Assembly: GCF_004341845.1 (NCBI RefSeq) | Contig: NZ_SLVB01000004.1 | Coordinates: 496,001-560,000, forward strand | Length of the DNA: 64,000 nt | Direction of reading: 5' to 3' | From: Novosphingobium sp. PhB165 | GTDB lineage: Bacteria > Pseudomonadota > Alphaproteobacteria > Sphingomonadales > Sphingomonadaceae | Part shown: positions 63,377 through 64,000 of the stretch, piece after piece | Layout of the letters: each line of letters begins with the position of its first letter | How positions within the stretch are numbered: the stretch's first letter is position 1 | Made by a program: the position numbers and the translations under genes | The notes under the pieces: model-generated | Seen by the model: only the letters and a program-made list of their open reading frames with translations | Database searches by the model: none | Told to the model about the DNA's origin: nothing

Positions 63377-64000
63377 CGTTCGAAATGCTCGCCTCCGCCA
63401 TCTCCATCGGCAGCGATTCCAATCACCTGAACCCGGTCAAGCTGTTCCTCGATGCCGACATCGTCGTGCAGGCGATCATGGTCGGCCTGCTGCTCGCGAG
63501 CCTCTGGGTGTGGACGATCATCATCGGCTTCACCCTGCGCATGGGCAGCGTTTCGCGCGCGGCTGAAGATTATGAGGAAGGCTTCTGGGAGGCCCAGAAC
63601 TTCGAGGCCTACCAGAAGGACCGCCGCCGCGGCGACGTGCCGATGGGCAAGGTCGCCGGTGCGGGTCTGGCCGAATGGCGCCGCAATGCCGCGATGAAGC
63701 AGCTCGATTCCGAAGGCGCGCGCGAACGCATCGCGCTGGCCATGAGCTCTTCCGTGGGCGAAGAGGCCGACAATCTGGCGGCGCGCCTGAACTTCCTGGC
63801 GACGGTCGGCTCGGTGGCTCCGTTCGTGGGCCTGTTCGGCACCGTCTGGGGCATCATGAACAGCTTCTTCCAGATTGGCCAGCAGCAGAATTCCTCGCTC
63901 GCAGTGGTCGCGCCCGGCATTTCGGAGGCGCTGTTCGCCACCGCCATCGGCCTGTTCGCGGCCATCCCGGCGGTCATCGCCTACAACCGCTTCTCGCACC
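63373..64000 (+). CDS. tolQ: TolQ, partial (cut by the window edge)
   Basis: The first 209 residues are present. TolQ forms the proton-driven TolQR motor of the Tol-Pal envelope-constriction system. First transmembrane segment IVVQAIMVGLLLASLWVWTIIIGF, a cytoplasmic loop with EDYEEGFWEAQNFEAYQKDRR, then LNFLATVGSVAPFVGLFGTVWGIMNSF, the ExbB/TolQ signature, and GISEALFATAIGLFAAIPAVIAYN. It continues past base 64000. Confidence 0.97.
   Translation, partial: MTFEMLASAISIGSDSNHLNPVKLFLDADIVVQAIMVGLLLASLWVWTIIIGFTLRMGSVSRAAEDYEEGFWEAQNFEAYQKDRRRGDVPMGKVAGAGLAEWRRNAAMKQLDSEGARERIALAMSSSVGEEADNLAARLNFLATVGSVAPFVGLFGTVWGIMNSFFQIGQQQNSSLAVVAPGISEALFATAIGLFAAIPAVIAYNRFSH

Overview
The window is a GC-rich stretch of chromosome from an alphaproteobacterium, almost certainly a member of the Sphingomonadales (Novosphingobium/Sphingomonas type). 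The evidence is gene order and family content read from the translations: rpsT-mutM-(EamA)-(TM2)-ubiE-ubiB-coaBC-dut; secB facing a Tim44-domain gene followed by mltA and smr; an alpha-type SspB adaptor beside the his genes; tolQ after ybgC; a large TonB-dependent receptor; and a PEP-CTERM protein. I see no rRNA, tRNA, CRISPR array, integrase or transposase. The genus is an inference.

Layout. 1-9.1 kb: a housekeeping block (ribosomal protein S20, Fpg, ubiquinone synthesis, coenzyme A synthesis, dUTPase); the left edge probably lies just before dnaA. 9.3-18 kb: small envelope proteins, a MOSC protein, trpS, murJ, secB, Tim44-like, mltA, smr. 18.2-27.9 kb: TonB receptor, alkyl hydroperoxide reductase (ahpC/ahpF), two acetyltransferases, aroC. 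27.9-34 kb: accessory-looking stretch with an ArsC-like gene whose 5' end has been replaced by an insertion, a PnuC/NadR-kinase pair, ubiG, lysC, and a divergent DUF2239/GIY-YIG pair sharing a symmetrical operator. 34-44 kb: CoA-transferase, nitronate monooxygenase, purU, phosphatase-like protein, dienelactone hydrolase, msrB, a class A penicillin-binding protein. 44-55 kb: many small exported or membrane proteins of unknown role, OsmC, DUF985 cupin, sugar isomerase-like protein, GMC oxidoreductase, a dipeptidase with a duplicated 3' end. 55-64 kb: dapD, gmk, sspB, then the histidine operon (hisB-H-A-F-E) interleaved with three small non-his genes, a HIT protein, and ybgC-tolQ, cut by the right edge.

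Short palindromic repeats are unusually dense. I see eight copies of a REP-like element (core CCCGCGAAGGCGGGG), five sites of a second family (core TCGACAAGCTCAG), two copies of a third (core CCCCTGCAAGGGGAGG), two copies of a fourth (ACGCAGAGACGCAGAG) nested inside the first at matching positions, and a lone 30-bp perfect inverted repeat. They sit only between genes and mark places where gene ends were damaged or rebuilt.

The most interesting points are the DUF2239/GIY-YIG pair with a putative ribbon-helix-helix repressor and operator; the 556-bp insertion that rebuilt an ArsC-family gene start; the diverged second copy of the dipeptidase C-terminus; the minimal PEP-CTERM peptide inside the his operon; and the roughly 160-residue insert between the two halves of CoaBC.
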